64,000 nucleotides of DNA, taken from positions 248,001-312,000 of the forward strand of contig JAUHVR010000002.1 of the NCBI GenBank assembly GCA_030424865.1, given 5' to 3'. The position numbers were made by a program, and so were the translations under genes. Below are positions 17,218-25,742 of this stretch, one piece after another. The stretch's first letter is position 1. Every line of letters begins with the position of its first letter. The notes beneath the pieces are model-generated. The model was not told where the DNA came from. It searched no databases and worked only from the letters and a program-made list of their open reading frames with translations. The DNA is from Alphaproteobacteria bacterium. Its GTDB lineage: Bacteria; Pseudomonadota; Alphaproteobacteria; Rhodobacterales; Rhodobacteraceae.

Positions 17218-19173
17218 ATGGCGCGACTTCTGGCATTCTTTCTGGTGATGGTGGCCATCTCGGCCTCGGCGCAGACCGCAGATCGCCCGCTGTCCCGGGC
17301 AATGGAGGCCATGCGCGCGGGGAATTGGGCCGAAGCGCGGATCGCTGCGCGTGGTGACGGAAGCATCGCCCAGGACCTGATCGAATGGCACTACCTGCGC
17401 GCGGGCCGTGGCACGTACGACCAAACGCAATCCTTCCTGGCGCGCAATCCGGACTGGCCCGGTCTGCCCTATCTGAGGGAAAAAAGCGAAGCGTCCTTTG
17501 TCGAGGCGTCACACGCCGAGGTGCGCGATTTCTTTGCCGCCCGCGCACCGCGCACCGGGACGGGGGCGCTGGCTCTGGCGCGGGCGCAGGTCTTTGCGGG
17601 TGACGAAGGATCGGCGTTGGCCGGGATCGTGCTGGCGTGGCGAACATTGCCGCTGGCCGCGGCCGAGCAGGCGGCCTTTCTGAAGGATCACGCCGAACTT
17701 GTGAAACCCCACCATACGGCGCGACTGGACATCATGCTGTGGAACGGCTGGGACAAGAACGCCCGCGCGATGCTGCCGCTGGTCGATGACGGTCACAAGA
17801 AACTGGCCGAGGCGCGGCTTGGCCTGCGCGAGGCCAAAAAGAACGTCGATGGCCTGATCGCCGCCGTGCCCGAAGACCTGCGGTCCCATCCCGGACTGGC
17901 CCACGACCGGTTCAAGTGGCGTTTGAAAAAGGGCCGTTCCGCGGATGCGATTGATCTGTTGCTGGAACGCTCGGTCAGCGCCGGGGCATTGGGCGAGCCA
18001 TGGGCCTGGGCCCGCGACCGACGCACTCTGGCACGAGAGCGCATGCGGCAAGGCGATCCCGTGCAGGCTTACCGAATCGCCTCTGCGCACTTCCTGGTCG
18101 AAGGGTCGGACTATGCCGATCTTGAATGGCTTTCGGGCTATCTGGCGCTGCGGTTCCTTGACAAGCCACATCTCGCGCGCAGCCATTTCCAGGCCTTTCA
18201 GCAGGCCGTCGACACGCCGATATCGGAAGCCCGTGCAGGCTATTGGCTGGGGCGCGCACATGAGGCCGCGGGCGACGAGGCCGCTGCCGCGCTCAGCTAT
18301 GCTTACGCTGCACGGTATCAAAGCGCCTTCTATGGACTGATGGCCGCGGACCGGGCCAAGCTGCCGCCCGACTGGCGCTTGTCGGGGGCCGAGAAATTCC
18401 CGCCCTGGCGCGAGGCCGCCTTTACCCGGTCGTCGATCTACAAGGCGGCCGTGCTGTTGATGGCAGCCGGAGAACTGTCGCTGGCCGAACGGTTTTTCAC
18501 GCATCTGTCGGAAAAGCTGGATCGTGTGCAGATCGGTCAGATGGGGGCCATGCTGGCCGAGATCAACCAGCCGCACATCCAGGTGATGCTGGGCAAACGC
18601 GCGGCGCAGAAGGGCCACCAGATCATGGCGCCCTATTACGCATTGCACCCGCTGTCGCGGGTCTCGCATCCGGTCCCGACCGAGATGGTGCTGGCCATCG
18701 CCCGGCGGGAAAGCGAGTTTGATCCCGAAGTTGTCAGCGGCGCGGGTGCGCAGGGGTTGATGCAGGTGATGCCCAAGACCGCGCAAGAAGTCGCGGGCTG
18801 GCTCGAGATCGACTATTCCAAAGAGCGTCTGACCAGCGACTGGCCCTACAACGCCCGCATCGGCGCGCGCTATCTGGCCGAACTGGCCGAGCGTTACGAC
18901 GGCAATCCGATCCTGATGTCGGTGGCCTACAATGCCGGTCCCAGCCGGGCGGACAACTGGATCGAGCTTCTGGGCGATCCGCGGTCGGGCACCATCGACG
19001 TTGTCGACTGGATCGAGTTCATCCCGTTTCGCGAAACCCGCAACTACGTGATGCGGGTCACCGAAAGCCTGCCGATCTATCGCGCGCGCCTGGGCAAGCC
19101 TCCGCACCCGGTGCCGTTTTCGCAGGAACTTGCAGGATCAACCCTTTTGCCGCGCCCGCCAGAGGGTGAATAG
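17218..19173 (+). CDS. Soluble lytic murein transglycosylase (SLT family)
   Basis: A 651-residue periplasmic enzyme that cleaves glycan strands of peptidoglycan with 1,6-anhydro product formation. ATG 17218 gives a clean signal peptide (LLAFFLVMVAISASAQ); a GTG at 17182 would only add 12 residues. The central part is a helical superhelix (U- and L-like domains). The SLT domain lies at about residues 490-640 with catalytic Glu in ARRESEFDPEVVSGAGAQG, then LMQVMP and YNAGPSRADNW. The 3' end overlaps the convergent transporter gene by 36 bases. Confidence 0.92.
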   Translation: MARLLAFFLVMVAISASAQTADRPLSRAMEAMRAGNWAEARIAARGDGSIAQDLIEWHYLRAGRGTYDQTQSFLARNPDWPGLPYLREKSEASFVEASHAEVRDFFAARAPRTGTGALALARAQVFAGDEGSALAGIVLAWRTLPLAAAEQAAFLKDHAELVKPHHTARLDIMLWNGWDKNARAMLPLVDDGHKKLAEARLGLREAKKNVDGLIAAVPEDLRSHPGLAHDRFKWRLKKGRSADAIDLLLERSVSAGALGEPWAWARDRRTLARERMRQGDPVQAYRIASAHFLVEGSDYADLEWLSGYLALRFLDKPHLARSHFQAFQQAVDTPISEARAGYWLGRAHEAAGDEAAAALSYAYAARYQSAFYGLMAADRAKLPPDWRLSGAEKFPPWREAAFTRSSIYKAAVLLMAAGELSLAERFFTHLSEKLDRVQIGQMGAMLAEINQPHIQVMLGKRAAQKGHQIMAPYYALHPLSRVSHPVPTEMVLAIARRESEFDPEVVSGAGAQGLMQVMPKTAQEVAGWLEIDYSKERLTSDWPYNARIGARYLAELAERYDGNPILMSVAYNAGPSRADNWIELLGDPRSGTIDVVDWIEFIPFRETRNYVMRVTESLPIYRARLGKPPHPVPFSQELAGSTLLPRPPEGE

Positions 19174-20004
19174 CCCGGCCAGCACGATCAACCCGCCGCC
19201 GATGACAACATTGGCCCGCAGCGTCTCGTCAAAGATCACCAGACCAAGAGACGAGGCAAAGACAAGCTGCAGATAGGCAAAGGGCTGTACGGCGCTGGCC
19301 TCGGCGACCTCGTAGCATTTGATCAGCAGCCAGTGCCCCAGCGCGCCGCTGACGCAGAGCGCGCCCATCCAGATCCAGTCTGGGCCCGTCATCGGCTCCC
19401 AGAACCACAGCCCGAGCAGGGTTGCGGCGACGGCGCCGACCGTGCCCGTCCAGAAAAAGCTGGTCGCCGCGCTGTCGCGGCGGGCGGCATAGCGGGTCAG
19501 CAAGCCATAAAGTGCGAACATCAGGGCGGCAAACAGCGGAATGACCGCGTAGGGCGAAAAGACACCCCAACCCGGTTCCAGGATGATCACCACCCCGACA
19601 AAACCGACGGCAATTGCGGCCCACCGCCTCCAACCCACGGCCTCGCCCAGGATCGGACCGGACAGGGCTGCAATCAGCAGCGGATAGCTGGCAAAGACCG
19701 CATGGCTTTCGACGAGGCCCAGATAGACAAAGCCCAGCACCATCACGTTGATCTCGACCGTCAGCAGGATGCCGCGAAACGCCTGCAGCCAGGGCTGCGA
19801 GGTCGCCGAGACGCGCCGAAGTCCTCCGGCTTCGCGCATTGACAGGGCGATCACGAACGCCGCAAAGAACCAATAGCGGATCATCACCACCATCGGCACG
19901 TTGTAGGCCGAGGCCAAATGGCGCGAGATACCGTCTTGCAATGCAAAGACAAGCGTTGTGGCGACCATCAGCCAGATGCCAAGCCGGACGTCGTTGCGTG
20001 CCAT
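19138..20004 (-). CDS. EamA/DMT superfamily membrane transporter
   Basis: A 288-residue membrane protein with about ten hydrophobic segments arranged as two EamA repeats. Such carriers export amino acids or other metabolites; the substrate cannot be told. Residues such as GEAVGWRRWAAIAVGFVGV mark the mid-protein EamA hinge. It follows mnmD after one base on the same strand, so the two may share a transcript, although no functional link is known. Its 3' end overlaps the convergent transglycosylase gene. Confidence 0.88.
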   Translation of the reverse strand: MARNDVRLGIWLMVATTLVFALQDGISRHLASAYNVPMVVMIRYWFFAAFVIALSMREAGGLRRVSATSQPWLQAFRGILLTVEINVMVLGFVYLGLVESHAVFASYPLLIAALSGPILGEAVGWRRWAAIAVGFVGVVIILEPGWGVFSPYAVIPLFAALMFALYGLLTRYAARRDSAATSFFWTGTVGAVAATLLGLWFWEPMTGPDWIWMGALCVSGALGHWLLIKCYEVAEASAVQPFAYLQLVFASSLGLVIFDETLRANVVIGGGLIVLAGLFTLWRARQKG

Positions 20005-20005
20005 C

Positions 20006-20674
20006 TCAGACCTTTCTCGCGACGGTCATGTGGCGCTTGCGGCCAAAGCCCGGCACCCGTTCGGTCATCAGGCCCGCCGCATCCAGCGCACGGCGTACGT
20101 GTCCGGCGGCAGTATAGGTGGCGGCACTGCCGCCCGGTGCCGTGTGGCTGGCGACCTCGGCCAACAATGCAGGTTCCCAAAGTTCGGGGTTCTTTGCCGG
20201 CGAAAACCCGTCCAGGAACCAGGCATCTGCCGTCATTGGCCAATCGCGCAGCGTCTGACGCGCGTCTCCTTCGATCAGGCGGAACCGCAGGTCCGGCAGG
20301 TCAAACCCGTCTGGAAGGCCCCAATGCGGTGCCAGTTCCTCGGCCAGTGGCGCAAGTGACGTGAACCGCGCCTGCGCGCGGATCATGGCCCCGGGCGGTA
20401 GGGGGAAGGCCTCGAAACTGGTGAAGTGCAGCACTCCCGTCTGGCCTGAGGTCCGCCACATCTGCAGCGCCGCCAACAGGTTCAACCCTGTCCCGAACCC
20501 CAGCTCGGCAATATGGAACCCATCCCGAAACCGTTCGGGCAACCCGTTTCCCGCCAGAAACACGTGCCGCGTTTCCGCCAGCCCGTCTTCGAGCGAATAG
20601 TAGGGGTCGTCAAATCGGGTCGACACAGGCACCTCGCCTGTGCGCCACTCAAGCTCTGCCTGCTGGTCTGCCAT
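20006..20674 (-). CDS. mnmD: tRNA (5-methylaminomethyl-2-thiouridine)-methyltransferase MnmD
   Basis: A 222-residue SAM-dependent methyltransferase that matches the N-terminal half of E. coli MnmC, which makes the final methyl transfer of mnm5s2U at the wobble base. Visible motifs are DDPYYSLEDGLAETRHVFL, the SAM-binding ELGFGTGLNLL, and AWFLDGFSPAKNPELW. ATG 20674 (MADQQAELEW) is selected because that is the family start; an upstream in-frame ATG would overlap the divergent oxidoreductase. The second MnmC domain is not fused but may be the divergent DAO-type gene next door. Confidence 0.9.
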   Translation of the reverse strand: MADQQAELEWRTGEVPVSTRFDDPYYSLEDGLAETRHVFLAGNGLPERFRDGFHIAELGFGTGLNLLAALQMWRTSGQTGVLHFTSFEAFPLPPGAMIRAQARFTSLAPLAEELAPHWGLPDGFDLPDLRFRLIEGDARQTLRDWPMTADAWFLDGFSPAKNPELWEPALLAEVASHTAPGGSAATYTAAGHVRRALDAAGLMTERVPGFGRKRHMTVARKV

Positions 20675-20717
20675 GCCATCTTGCCTTAGAGGATCGGCGC
20701 GACAGTGCGAAAGAAAG

Positions 20718-21764
20718 ATGGGAATGGCAATGGCGGAAATCACCGTTCGCGGGGCAGGCATCTTTGGGTTGTCCATCGCCTGGGCCTGCGTGCAGCGCGG
20801 CGCAACCGTCCAGATGATCGACCCCTTCGGCCCCGGCGCGGGGTCAAGCGGCGGGATTGTCGGGGCTTTGGCCCCGCATGTGCCCGAAAACTGGAATGCC
20901 AAGAAAGCCTTTCAACTCGACAGCCTATTGCTCGCCGAAAGCTTTTGGAGCGAGGTCGAAGAAGCCGGCGGCGTTTCGCCCGGCTATGCCCGCACGGGTC
21001 GCCTGCAACCCATCGCCGATGATCACGCGCTGGATCTGGCCCGCGCCCGCGAAGGCACGGCCCGCGACCTCTGGCCCGCGCAGGTGCAATGGCAGGTCAT
21101 CGACGCGCAGGACGCGGGCCCCTGGGCGCCGCCCAGCCCGACCGGCAGGCTGATCCATGACACGCTGACCGCCCGCATGCACCCCCGCCAGGCCTGCGCC
21201 GCGTTGGTTGCGGCCCTGGCCGCGAAAGGCGTGTCCGTTCAGACCGAAGGTGAAGACAGGGGCCAGACGCTCTGGGCCACTGGATGGCAGGGCCTGCTCG
21301 AACTGAACAAGAGCCACACCCGCACCATCGGAAATGGCGTCAAGGGGCAAGCGCTTCTGCTCGGCCACGACGCCCGCACCGCACCGCAGCTCTTTGTCGA
21401 CGGTCTGCATATCGTGCCGCACGCCGACGGCACCACCGCCATCGGCTCGACCAGCGAACGCGCGTTTGCCGATCCTTCCAGCACCGACGCGCAATGCGAC
21501 GCCCTGCTGGCCCGCGCCGTGACTGCGCTGCCCCAGCTGGCCGATGCCCCTGTGCTGGAACGCTGGGCCGGAGTCCGCCCCCGCGCCCGATCCCGCGCGC
21601 CGATGCTGGGGCCCTGGCCCGACCGCCCCGGCCATTTCATCGCAAACGGAGGGTTCAAGATCGGCTTTGGCATGGCCCCGCGCATCGCGCAGGTGATGGC
21701 CGATCTGCTGCTCGAGGGGCGGGACAACATCCCACCCGACTTTCGGGTCGAGGCCTCACTCTGA
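20718..21764 (+). CDS. DAO-type FAD-dependent oxidoreductase, possible free-standing MnmC(o)
   Basis: A 348-residue flavoprotein of the D-amino-acid/glycine oxidase family. The FAD motif is VRGAGIFGLSIAWACVQRGA, and the C-terminus has the NGGFKIGFGMAPRIAQ dinucleotide loop. E. coli MnmC fuses such an oxidase to MnmD to remove carboxymethyl from cmnm5U. Here the gene starts 43 bases from mnmD in the opposite direction, so it could supply that step in split form (inference). A plain amino-acid oxidase is the alternative. ATG 20718 is used; further ATGs follow at 20724 and 20730. Confidence 0.8.
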   Translation: MGMAMAEITVRGAGIFGLSIAWACVQRGATVQMIDPFGPGAGSSGGIVGALAPHVPENWNAKKAFQLDSLLLAESFWSEVEEAGGVSPGYARTGRLQPIADDHALDLARAREGTARDLWPAQVQWQVIDAQDAGPWAPPSPTGRLIHDTLTARMHPRQACAALVAALAAKGVSVQTEGEDRGQTLWATGWQGLLELNKSHTRTIGNGVKGQALLLGHDARTAPQLFVDGLHIVPHADGTTAIGSTSERAFADPSSTDAQCDALLARAVTALPQLADAPVLERWAGVRPRARSRAPMLGPWPDRPGHFIANGGFKIGFGMAPRIAQVMADLLLEGRDNIPPDFRVEASL

Positions 21765-23231
21765 ACCGCGCGTCATCCGGTCGATTTCCTGGGCAATGAT
21801 CGCCACACCTTCGGAAATTCGCCCCGGCGCAATTGAGCTGTAGCCCAGCCGATAGAAATTCCGCGGAACTTCGGGCCCAAAGAAAAACGCCTGCCCGGGT
21901 TCGATCAGCACCTCGCGCGCCTGCAGCCGTTGCGCCAGCACTTCGGCATCGATCCCCTCGGGGGCACGCATCCAGACCGAAGATCCCCCATGTGCGCCCT
22001 TTCCCGCGATCGTCAATCCATGCAGGGCAACCGCCCGTTCCAGCACCTCGCGCCGAGCGGTCAACTCGCGGGCGGCACGTCGGATCAGGCTGTCGTAGTG
22101 TCCCAGCCGCAGGAAATAGGCCGTGGTGCGCTGCACATGCCCGGGCGGATGCCGCAGGACCGAGGCGCGCAGCGCCCGCGCTTCGCGAATAAAAGCCTCG
22201 GATCCCACAAGGTACCCCAGTCTGAGCCCCGGAAAGATCGATTTCGAGAAACTGCCGACATAGATCACCCGCCCGTCCTGATCGAGGCTCTTCAGAGCCG
22301 GCATTGGCGGCTTCAGATAGGACATCTCGAATTCATAGTCGTCCTCGACGATCAGCGCGTCCATCTCGCGCGCCCGCGCCAGCAGAGCCTGGCGCCGGTC
22401 CAGCGGCATGGTGGCCGAGGTCGGGCATTGGTGGCTGGGCGTGGCAAAGATCACATCCGTCCGCGGCGGGATCAGATCCGGCGGCAGGCCGTCCTCGTCC
22501 ACGGGCACCGTGGCCAGACGGCAGCGCGACTGGTTCAGAATGCTGCGCAGGGCCGGGTAACAGGGGTTCTCGACGGCGGCCTGTCGACGTTGGGTCAGCA
22601 GGACCTGCGCGGTCAACCACAGGGCATTCTGGGCCCCCATCGTGATCAGGATTTCGTCCGGTCCCGCCGCAATGCCGCGCCGGGGCAGCGTGTGGCGGGC
22701 GACAAAGGTGATGAGGTCCGGATCGTCCTGATCAAAATAGTCGGTGGTCAGCGATTCAAAGTCCCGCGCGCCCAGGGCTTGCAACGCGCAAAGCCGCCAG
22801 TTGGCATGGTCGAATATCTGCGGGTCCGCCTGACCATAGATGAAGGGATACCGGTACCGCGCCCAATCGCGGGGCTTGTCCAGAAGCCGCGTATGCGCAA
22901 ACCGCTGTCCGATGGCCCGCGCCCAATCCACACGGTCCTCGCTGCGGGGTGCGGGGGCAAAGGCCGGCGGTTCCGGTGCATTTTCGGACACAAAGTACCC
23001 GGAACGGCCCCGCGATGTCAGGTAGTCGTTGGCCAGCAATTCGGTATAGGCCAGCGTCACCGTGATCCGGCTGATGCCCAGGTGCGCGGCAAGCCGCCGG
23101 GTCGAGGGCAACTTCTCGCCGCGCTCAAACCGCCCGGAAAGAATCCCTTCGGCAACCATCTGTTGGATGCGCGCCTGCAGCGTGCCCTGACTGTCAGGTT
23201 TCAGAAAGAAGGTCTCGACGGGAATGGCCAT
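21756..23231 (-). CDS. MocR-type transcriptional regulator (GntR HTH plus aminotransferase domain)
   Basis: A 491-residue PLP-dependent regulator. Residues about 15-80 form a GntR winged helix (LPSTRRLAAHLGISRITVTLAY). The rest is an aspartate-aminotransferase fold with the PLP lysine in VGSFSKSIFPGLRLGY. MocR proteins use PLP or its adducts to regulate PLP or amino-compound genes, normally divergent neighbours. Here the upstream neighbour is mcl1 on the same strand, so the target is uncertain. The 3' end overlaps the convergent DAO-type gene by nine bases. Confidence 0.9.
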   Translation of the reverse strand: MAIPVETFFLKPDSQGTLQARIQQMVAEGILSGRFERGEKLPSTRRLAAHLGISRITVTLAYTELLANDYLTSRGRSGYFVSENAPEPPAFAPAPRSEDRVDWARAIGQRFAHTRLLDKPRDWARYRYPFIYGQADPQIFDHANWRLCALQALGARDFESLTTDYFDQDDPDLITFVARHTLPRRGIAAGPDEILITMGAQNALWLTAQVLLTQRRQAAVENPCYPALRSILNQSRCRLATVPVDEDGLPPDLIPPRTDVIFATPSHQCPTSATMPLDRRQALLARAREMDALIVEDDYEFEMSYLKPPMPALKSLDQDGRVIYVGSFSKSIFPGLRLGYLVGSEAFIREARALRASVLRHPPGHVQRTTAYFLRLGHYDSLIRRAARELTARREVLERAVALHGLTIAGKGAHGGSSVWMRAPEGIDAEVLAQRLQAREVLIEPGQAFFFGPEVPRNFYRLGYSSIAPGRISEGVAIIAQEIDRMTRGSE

Positions 23232-23277
23232 GTCACAGGGTAACCTGGACTTATCCGGCGATCAATCTGGACCGACG

Positions 23278-23338
23278 TCTTGCCTTCATCTTTCTTCAAA
23301 TACCGCCGGGGGGTCTGGGGGGCAGAGCCCCCCAGCTT
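23278..23338 (-). terminator. mcl1 terminator hairpin with Rhodobacterales-type dispersed tail
   Basis: Perfect 9-bp arms CTGGGGGGC and GCCCCCCAG with a three-base loop (23315-23335) lie 42 bases after the mcl1 stop. On the minus strand the hairpin is followed by GCGGTATTTGAAGAAAGAT and then GAAGG. That tail closely resembles the one at 25694-25716, GTATTTTTGGAAAGATGAAG. The pair suggests a dispersed repeat that doubles as terminator. Confidence 0.65.
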
Positions 23339-23376
23339 TTAGGTTCGGAAACCACGAACCCAGGACGGTTCTGCCG

Positions 23377-24333
23377 CTACCCGGCGATCATCTCGGATTG
23401 CTTCACAATCACTTCCGCCTGCTTGATCGAGGCGATGTCGACCAGCCGCCCCTTGTAGACCGTTGCGCCTTCGCCGTTGGCCTTGGCCGTCTCCATCGCC
23501 GCCAGGATCTCGCGCGCTTCGGTCACCGCGTCTTCCGAGGGAGTGAAGACCTCGTTGGCCAGTGCAATCTGCTTGGGGTGAATGGCCCACTTCCCGACCA
23601 TGCCAAGGGTCGCCGAGCGCAGCGCCTGTGCCCGATAGCCCTCGTCATCGCTGAAATCGCCAAAGGGCCCGTCGACCGGCAACACACCGTGGGTCCGGCA
23701 GGCCGCCACGATCGCGGCCTGGGCCCAATGCCAGGGATCCGACCAGTGCTTTTCGCCCTCGCGGATCATGTAGTAGTTCTCTTGTGTCCCGCCGATGCCT
23801 GTGGTGGCCATACCCATCGAGGCGGCGAAATCCGCCGCGCCCAGGCTCAGGGCTTCAAGGCGGGACGAGGCTGCGGCGATCTCTTCCACGTGGGCGATGC
23901 CCGCCGCGCTTTCGATGATGACCTCAAAGGCAATGCGCTTTGTGCGGCCCTTGGCGGCCTCGATGGCGCTGACCAGCGCATCGACAGCGTAGATGTCGGC
24001 CGCACAGCCGACCTTGGGGATCATGATCTGGTCCAGCCGCTCGGGCGCCTGCTCCAGCAGATCCACGACATCCTTGTACCAATAAGGCGTGTCCAACCCG
24101 TTGATCCGCACGCTCAGAGTCTTGGTGCCCCAATCCACATCACCAATCGCCTGGATGATGTTCGCGCGCGCGCTGTCCTTGTCCGAGGGCGCCACCGAAT
24201 CCTCGAGGTCCAGGTTGATGACATCCGCCGCGCTGGCCGCCATCTTTTCAAAGATCGCAGGGCGCGAGCCGGGGCCAAAGAGTTGGCAACGGTTGGGACG
24301 GGCAGGGGCGGCAGGTTGGATGCGGAAGGACAT
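23377..24333 (-). CDS. mcl1: L-malyl-CoA / beta-methylmalyl-CoA lyase
   Basis: A 318-residue CitE/HpcH-family lyase. It splits beta-methylmalyl-CoA into propionyl-CoA and glyoxylate in the ethylmalonyl-CoA pathway, and condenses acetyl-CoA with glyoxylate to malyl-CoA. The order PARPNRCQLFGPGSRP, NLDLEDSVAP, GIGGTQENYYM, SDPWHWAQAAIVAACRTHG and GKWAIHPKQ is the Mcl1 pattern, and the length equals that of the Rhodobacter enzyme. An AAAGG ribosome site precedes the ATG. This implies acetate assimilation without a glyoxylate shunt. It is divergent from the dgcN operon. Confidence 0.95.
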   Translation of the reverse strand: MSFRIQPAAPARPNRCQLFGPGSRPAIFEKMAASAADVINLDLEDSVAPSDKDSARANIIQAIGDVDWGTKTLSVRINGLDTPYWYKDVVDLLEQAPERLDQIMIPKVGCAADIYAVDALVSAIEAAKGRTKRIAFEVIIESAAGIAHVEEIAAASSRLEALSLGAADFAASMGMATTGIGGTQENYYMIREGEKHWSDPWHWAQAAIVAACRTHGVLPVDGPFGDFSDDEGYRAQALRSATLGMVGKWAIHPKQIALANEVFTPSEDAVTEAREILAAMETAKANGEGATVYKGRLVDIASIKQAEVIVKQSEMIAG

Positions 24334-24638
24334 CGGCGGGCCTTTCGGTAATGAAATTTCGTTTCGTTAGTCGAAGTCGTTATTAAATTGCGCGCACCCT
24401 CGCAAGTAATTTCTGCACATGCAGCATAATCGCTGTTCCGCAGCATGCTGGGGCCGTGCGGGACAAGGTTCGCTCAATGTTTAAGCATGCCGAAGAATCT
24501 TCGAAGAATGCGCTGATATGAAGAGGAATATTCGCGAAACGCCTGTTTCAAAGCGGAATCACGAAAAAAATCCGACAGCCGTCACACCAGAATACGCGAA
24601 TTCGACAGATCTCATCAGCACGCACAAGGGGACGCGCC
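24334..24638. promoter_or_regulatory. Divergent promoter region between mcl1 and dgcN
   Basis: This 305-base, AT-richer region must hold both promoters. Candidate operator sequences are a perfect palindrome CAGCATGCTG (24441-24450) and CGAAGA-A-TCTTCG (24491-24503), the latter about 135 bases before dgcN. GCATGC-like cores recur near 24418 and 24485. No open frame with a ribosome site was recognised in it. dgcN has AAGGGG upstream of its ATG. Confidence 0.5.
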
Positions 24639-25640
24639 ATGATCGAAACGCCTTATCTGCTCTTTCTCGGCGACGCGCCGGATCCGCTGGCCGCAAAGGT
24701 GGCTCAGGGAATCAAGGACTGGCGTCCTGACAACTGCGTGGGCCAGCTGCGCATGGAAGGCTGCAAGGCCGACATGAAAATCCCCGACATGACCCTGGCC
24801 GAAGCCAAGGCAGCGGGTGCCAAGACCCTGGTCATCGGTGTTGCAAACCGCGGCGGCGTGATTTCGGCGGCCTGGAAAAAGGTGCTGGTTGCGGCGCTGG
24901 AAGAAGGGTTTGACCTGGCCTCGGGCCTGCACAACCTGCTGCGCGACGAGCCGGACCTGAAGGCCGTGGCCGAGGCGACAGGCCAGACCCTGCACGACGT
25001 GCGCATACCCGAGGTCGACTATCCGATCGCCAACGGCAAGAAGCGCAGCGGCAAGCGGGTGCTGGCCGTGGGCACCGATTGCTCGGTCGGCAAGATGTAC
25101 ACCGGCCTGTGCGTTGACGCCGAGATGCGCAAGCAGGGGCTGAAGTCGACCTTCCGTCCGACCGGCCAGACCGGTATCCTGATCACCGGTGACGGCGTGC
25201 CGCTGGACGCGGTCATTGCCGACTTCATGGCAGGCGCGGTTGAATGGCTGACGCCGGACAACGACGAAGACCACTGGGACATCATCGAGGGCCAGGGCAG
25301 CCTGTTCCACGTTTCGTATTCGGGTGTGACCATGGCGCTGATCCACGGCGGCCAGCCGGATGCGCTGATCCTGAGCCACGAACCGACCCGCGCGCACATG
25401 CGGGGTTTGCCGGAATACCAGTTGCCCTCGCTGGAAGCTGTGCGCGACATGGCGCTGGCGCTGGCCAAGGTGGCAAACCCGGACTGCCAGGTGGTTGGCA
25501 TCTCGATCAACACCCAGCATATGGGTGACGACGAAGCGGCGGCCTATTGCAAAGAGGTCGAGGATCGCATGGGCCTGCCCACGGTTGACCCGTTCCGTCA
25601 CGGCGCGGCGCGGCTGGTCGAGGCGCTGCAAGCGATCTGA
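24639..25640 (+). CDS. dgcN: D-glutamate N-acetyltransferase DgcN (DUF1611 family)
   Basis: A 333-residue cytoplasmic protein of the DUF1611 family. The P-loop-like VGTDCSVGKM lies at about residue 147. DgcN of marine bacteria acetylates D-glutamate as the first step of the DgcN-DgcA route, and the next gene encodes the matching DgcA racemase, which supports the assignment strongly. Motifs RPTGQTGILI, EGQGSLFHVSYSGVT and LSHEPTRAHMRG are typical of the family. Start ATG 24639 has AAGGGGACGCGCC upstream. It opens a five-gene operon that ends with a D-amino-acid transaminase. Confidence 0.88.
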   Translation: MIETPYLLFLGDAPDPLAAKVAQGIKDWRPDNCVGQLRMEGCKADMKIPDMTLAEAKAAGAKTLVIGVANRGGVISAAWKKVLVAALEEGFDLASGLHNLLRDEPDLKAVAEATGQTLHDVRIPEVDYPIANGKKRSGKRVLAVGTDCSVGKMYTGLCVDAEMRKQGLKSTFRPTGQTGILITGDGVPLDAVIADFMAGAVEWLTPDNDEDHWDIIEGQGSLFHVSYSGVTMALIHGGQPDALILSHEPTRAHMRGLPEYQLPSLEAVRDMALALAKVANPDCQVVGISINTQHMGDDEAAAYCKEVEDRMGLPTVDPFRHGAARLVEALQAI

Positions 25641-25670
25641 GGCCTGAAGATCTGAGGCCTGTGCCTCTTG

Positions 25671-25716
25671 CCCGCCGGGGAGCCTCCGGCGGGACGTATT
25701 TTTGGAAAGATGAAGG
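25671..25716 (+). repeat. Hairpin with dispersed-repeat tail between dgcN and dgcA
   Basis: Arms CCCGCCGG and CCGGCGGG with a seven-base loop (25671-25693) are followed by ACGTATTTTTGG and AAAGATGAAGG. The stem plus T-run could act as a partial terminator inside the operon, lowering expression of dgcA and later genes. The tail matches that of the element behind mcl1, so both are probably copies of one dispersed family. Confidence 0.6.
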
Positions 25717-25742
25717 GGCGGTTGCGCCCAAAAGGAGATGGT

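Noticed and set aside
17509-19107. A 532-codon minus-strand frame opposite the lytic transglycosylase
   Set aside because: Antisense shadow; no family match, and the sense reading has SLT catalytic motifs.
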